NCBI RefSeq assembly: GCF_012489685.1
Contig: NC_080041.1
Location: 37,251,780-37,315,779, forward strand
Source: Lotus japonicus
Lineage: Eukaryota > Streptophyta > Magnoliopsida > Fabales > Fabaceae
Direction: 5' to 3'
Length of the DNA stretch: 64,000 nucleotides
Below, one piece after another: positions 61,128 through 64,000 of the stretch. The notes under the pieces were generated by a model. It made no database searches. It was given only the letters and a program-made list of their open reading frames with translations, and was not told where the DNA came from. The first letter of the stretch is position 1. Each line of letters opens with the position of its first letter. Made by a program: the position numbers and the translations under genes.

Positions 61128-64000
61128 TATGTTTGTTTATTAGTTTACTCCAATGTGTCCCAAAAAAATAAATTTTAAATGCCATAAATCAATACATTCT
61201 GCAGCAATGAGTCCCAAGTCAGATCGAGTATTATTTATTTGGACGATAAATTCCTCAAACTACATCAAATGCGTGTGTCTCCACTTCATGATTATGAATT
61301 CCCGAAACATATGCTATCAATATAAACAAATTAACAACTCTTTGTACAAAAATTAAATATATGAATTCTAAAGTGAAAAGCACAAACTAAACACAAGTAG
61401 TCACTCTCTCCATTTATCAACCACTCAAATGGGCCCCTCATTTTATATTAGCAAAAGATTACACCGAGTAAAATAGTGTTACCTTTGTATATAGCACATC
61501 AGTGAGGTAAATTTATCCATAAATTCTCGCAATTTCAATAAACTCAATTATCGATATATAGAATTAGAAGCTGTAGAATATCAATTAACAGCTAAGACTG
61601 TAATGTGTGAATGTATGGTGAATATTAAAATCAAAAATATGAAATTGTGTGTTTATTTTTAATTGGTAATATATTTTTTGCAAAAAAACAGCTGAGACTG
61701 TAAAATACCAGTTAATAGCTGAGGGAACCTGATTAAAATTACTCTAGAAGATCAAGAAAATAACTTCAGACAAATTACAAATCAATTTCACTCACAAAAA
61801 CACAAAAATGATTTACCGCAGTTAAAAAAAAAGGGAATATGGAAACTTAAAATGAACCTCTTCTCTATTATCCTTATGTGTGGGCTTTCCTTTCTCTTTA
61901 GACCTTTTCTCCTCCCCTTGTAGCTTGAGATCACAGAGAGAAGCTCAGCCAGACAATATATATTACTTTAGCACTCTCTCCAAAACCTTTGTCCAATCCA
62001 ATATATCTTCACAACCACCTTTTGAGTCTTGCAATCAGGGCATCATCTTCAACCCCTGAAGAACCAAAGACAAATTATCACAAAACATCCAAAATTTATC
62101 AACAATGGAAATTTATCCCACCGTTTTATCACCAAATATACAACGGTAGTCAAACATGCAACAGAGTAGGGGAAAAAATATACACCCGCAGTCGAACATG
62201 CAACAGATGAAAAAGGAATGTCCGATTTTATGTTCTCAATCATTTACATCCTAACAAATAAAAGAAAAGCAATTATAAGAAATTCAGGATGATTTGATGA
62301 AGATGCCAAAAAAAAATTACAAAAATAAAGAGAAACTTATAGTGTTATGCCAATTTTCTCTACTTAAAGGAGTCTTGAAACTATTGCTCATCTTCAAAGC
62401 TAGAAATTGACAAAGACATAGGCGTGATCTCAAAATTAAAGCCAAATGCATATATAAAGATATCTGATATGATGCTCTTACAAAAGAACTATCATACAAA
62501 GCTATTATTAAAATAAAAAATAATAAGAAGTGACATATAAAAGGCAACCTTTGAAAATGTATGATTCATGAATCAGCCTGCAAAAAGAACAAAATTCAAG
62601 GAGAAATTAAAATAGAATCTTTAAAGCCTCGTGGACTTAAAATGGAAAAACAATCAAACCTTGTAACTTAACTATCCCCTAAAGCATGACAACGATATAG
62701 ACCTAAAAAGAGGTCATACAACAGATTTTGAGAGACATGCCTAATAACTACACTCATGGCTTTGACTAAAAAACAACTAATCTTTTGAACCAAAAAACAA
62801 ATATGCAAAGGCCCAAAATATGAAAATCCTGTGAAAAGGAGCAACACAGTATAATGCTATCATCATTGTGCATTGAACTTGAATTAAATTCACAAAAAAA
62901 ATAGTTAAGTGTTTTTTTTATAAGCCATTCATTGCATTTAAAGTAGCATATAAGGGGTGCTAAGCCAAATTTTGCAGGGTTCAGAACTGAATATAAAGGT
63001 AATAATGCAGCAGGAATTATATATCATGTCATAGATAGAAACAAAGAAAGGGAAATTTGAGTGGGTTATCAAGCACCAAAGAAAGGATTAGTACCCAACC
63101 TTTAGAAGACCCAAAACGAATTAAACTGACCCATTCAGGCCACACGAAGACCCTCACAGTTAAAAAGATCCATTGCCCCAATCCCAACTCACCAATTAAG
63201 GAGATTTCAGACATTGAATAGGATTTCAAAACCCACTCAAAAAATGATGAATGAAATCCCTGCACTCTAGTTGTTATCCAATTCCAAGATCTGATTTGTA
63301 CCAATTCTAGCACGCTTTCCACCTCCAATTCTGACCCCCCCCTAAAGATCAAATTATAGCAAAATCTTTGAAAATTACTTTAATTACCTCAAAATTATTA
63401 ACGCACGACACAAATCAAAAGTTGCATCTTTCAAAGAATGGAACCACTTTAATGTCATGGAATCTCCTTTCTCACAACATTCATTGTTCTATTTCAATTT
63501 TAGAAGAAACAAACTATGTGTGGGAAACTATTTGCTTATCAATGGTATGAGTGAAATTGGAAACTAAAACCAATGGTGAAAAAAAAGGATAGACAGTAAT
63601 ATGTTGAAAAGAGAAAAACCACCCCTTAAGCAATTAAAAGGACATGACACAACATCTGATATAAAAAAGAAACTCAATATATATCATATTAATTAATTCA
63701 GAAATATGAGAATCCATACATAAGTTTTTCATCATAGATCATAGCACCAACCTGAGCAATATCGTGAGTCTCAAAGGTAATCACACCGCTCTACCATGGG
63801 ATTAACCACGTCATTACGAATACTTTCTTCAATCTACAAATCAATGAGAATAAATCACAAATGTTATTTGACCCAAAAGTCCTAAAAATGCAGAGAAGCC
63901 AAAGACATAGAAGGACTCTGTTGAATATCTGTTAAGATTTAGTTTATTAATAATCTAACAAAGAGATAAAAAGAAACTAAATCTATCTAAACCTATCTCT
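61128..64000. other. AT-rich sequence, nothing identified
   Basis: Scattered short frames without recognisable domains. A stretch of about 320 bp near 63029-63352 is open on the minus strand (107 residues, no known domain) and could be leader or intron sequence of a gene beyond the window. A 23-bp imperfect direct repeat with CATGCAACAGA lies at about 62150 and 62190. Confidence 0.4.

Noticed and set aside
63029..63352. 107-residue minus-strand gene
   Set aside because: No recognisable domain and no clear start context; kept only as a note in the unassigned region.

Overview
The window is nuclear DNA of a flowering plant. Spliced genes with GT..AG introns, plant LTR retrotransposon clades, Cassandra-type 5S-bearing LTR sequence, a CACTA transposon and a plant mobile domain protein all say so. 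A eudicot, perhaps a legume, is my guess; nothing here proves the species. There are no prokaryotic features.

Layout. 1-3780: the 3' part of a spliced plant gene on the + strand, with a perfect 308-bp TRIM retrotransposon in its last intron. 4919-15227: a Ty3/Gypsy chromovirus (Tekay/Del type) with a broken gag-pol. Its 5' LTR is an inverted Cassandra-like LTR. Its 3' LTR is one arm of a 5.26-kb inverted repeat, and the other arm sits inside the 3' end of an old Copia element (minus strand, 15228-16330). 16570-18390: SIRE-like LTR sequence and unassigned DNA. 18415-19404: an F-box-associated-domain gene without its F-box. 19405-24270: mostly non-coding, with two orphan exon-like segments and small repeats. 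24392-25756: the only complete ordinary gene, a three-exon F-box/LRR/FBD gene.

28100-60576 is a nest of transposons. LINE pieces hold a solo LTR (28356-29169) and then the LTR of a Tat-type element (29461-54997). That LTR was split first by a 10.3-kb LARD-like Tekay derivative (29633-39976, LTRs almost identical) and by a 14.2-kb Tat element (40048-54253). Exact 5-bp target-site duplications (TSDs) support the solo LTR, the LARD, the Tat element and the TRIM. Downstream, a 4.66-kb CACTA element (55199-59857) and a candidate 551-bp Helitron (60577-61127) follow.

Most interesting: the Tat element carries on its minus strand an apparently intact four-exon gene, with its own TATA box, for a protein of about 1,244 residues (plant mobile domain plus coiled coil). 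The element's own gag and reverse transcriptase are broken, including loss of the catalytic Asp-Asp box, while its LTRs differ by about three substitutions. It was therefore probably moved in trans. 61128-64000 holds nothing I can identify.
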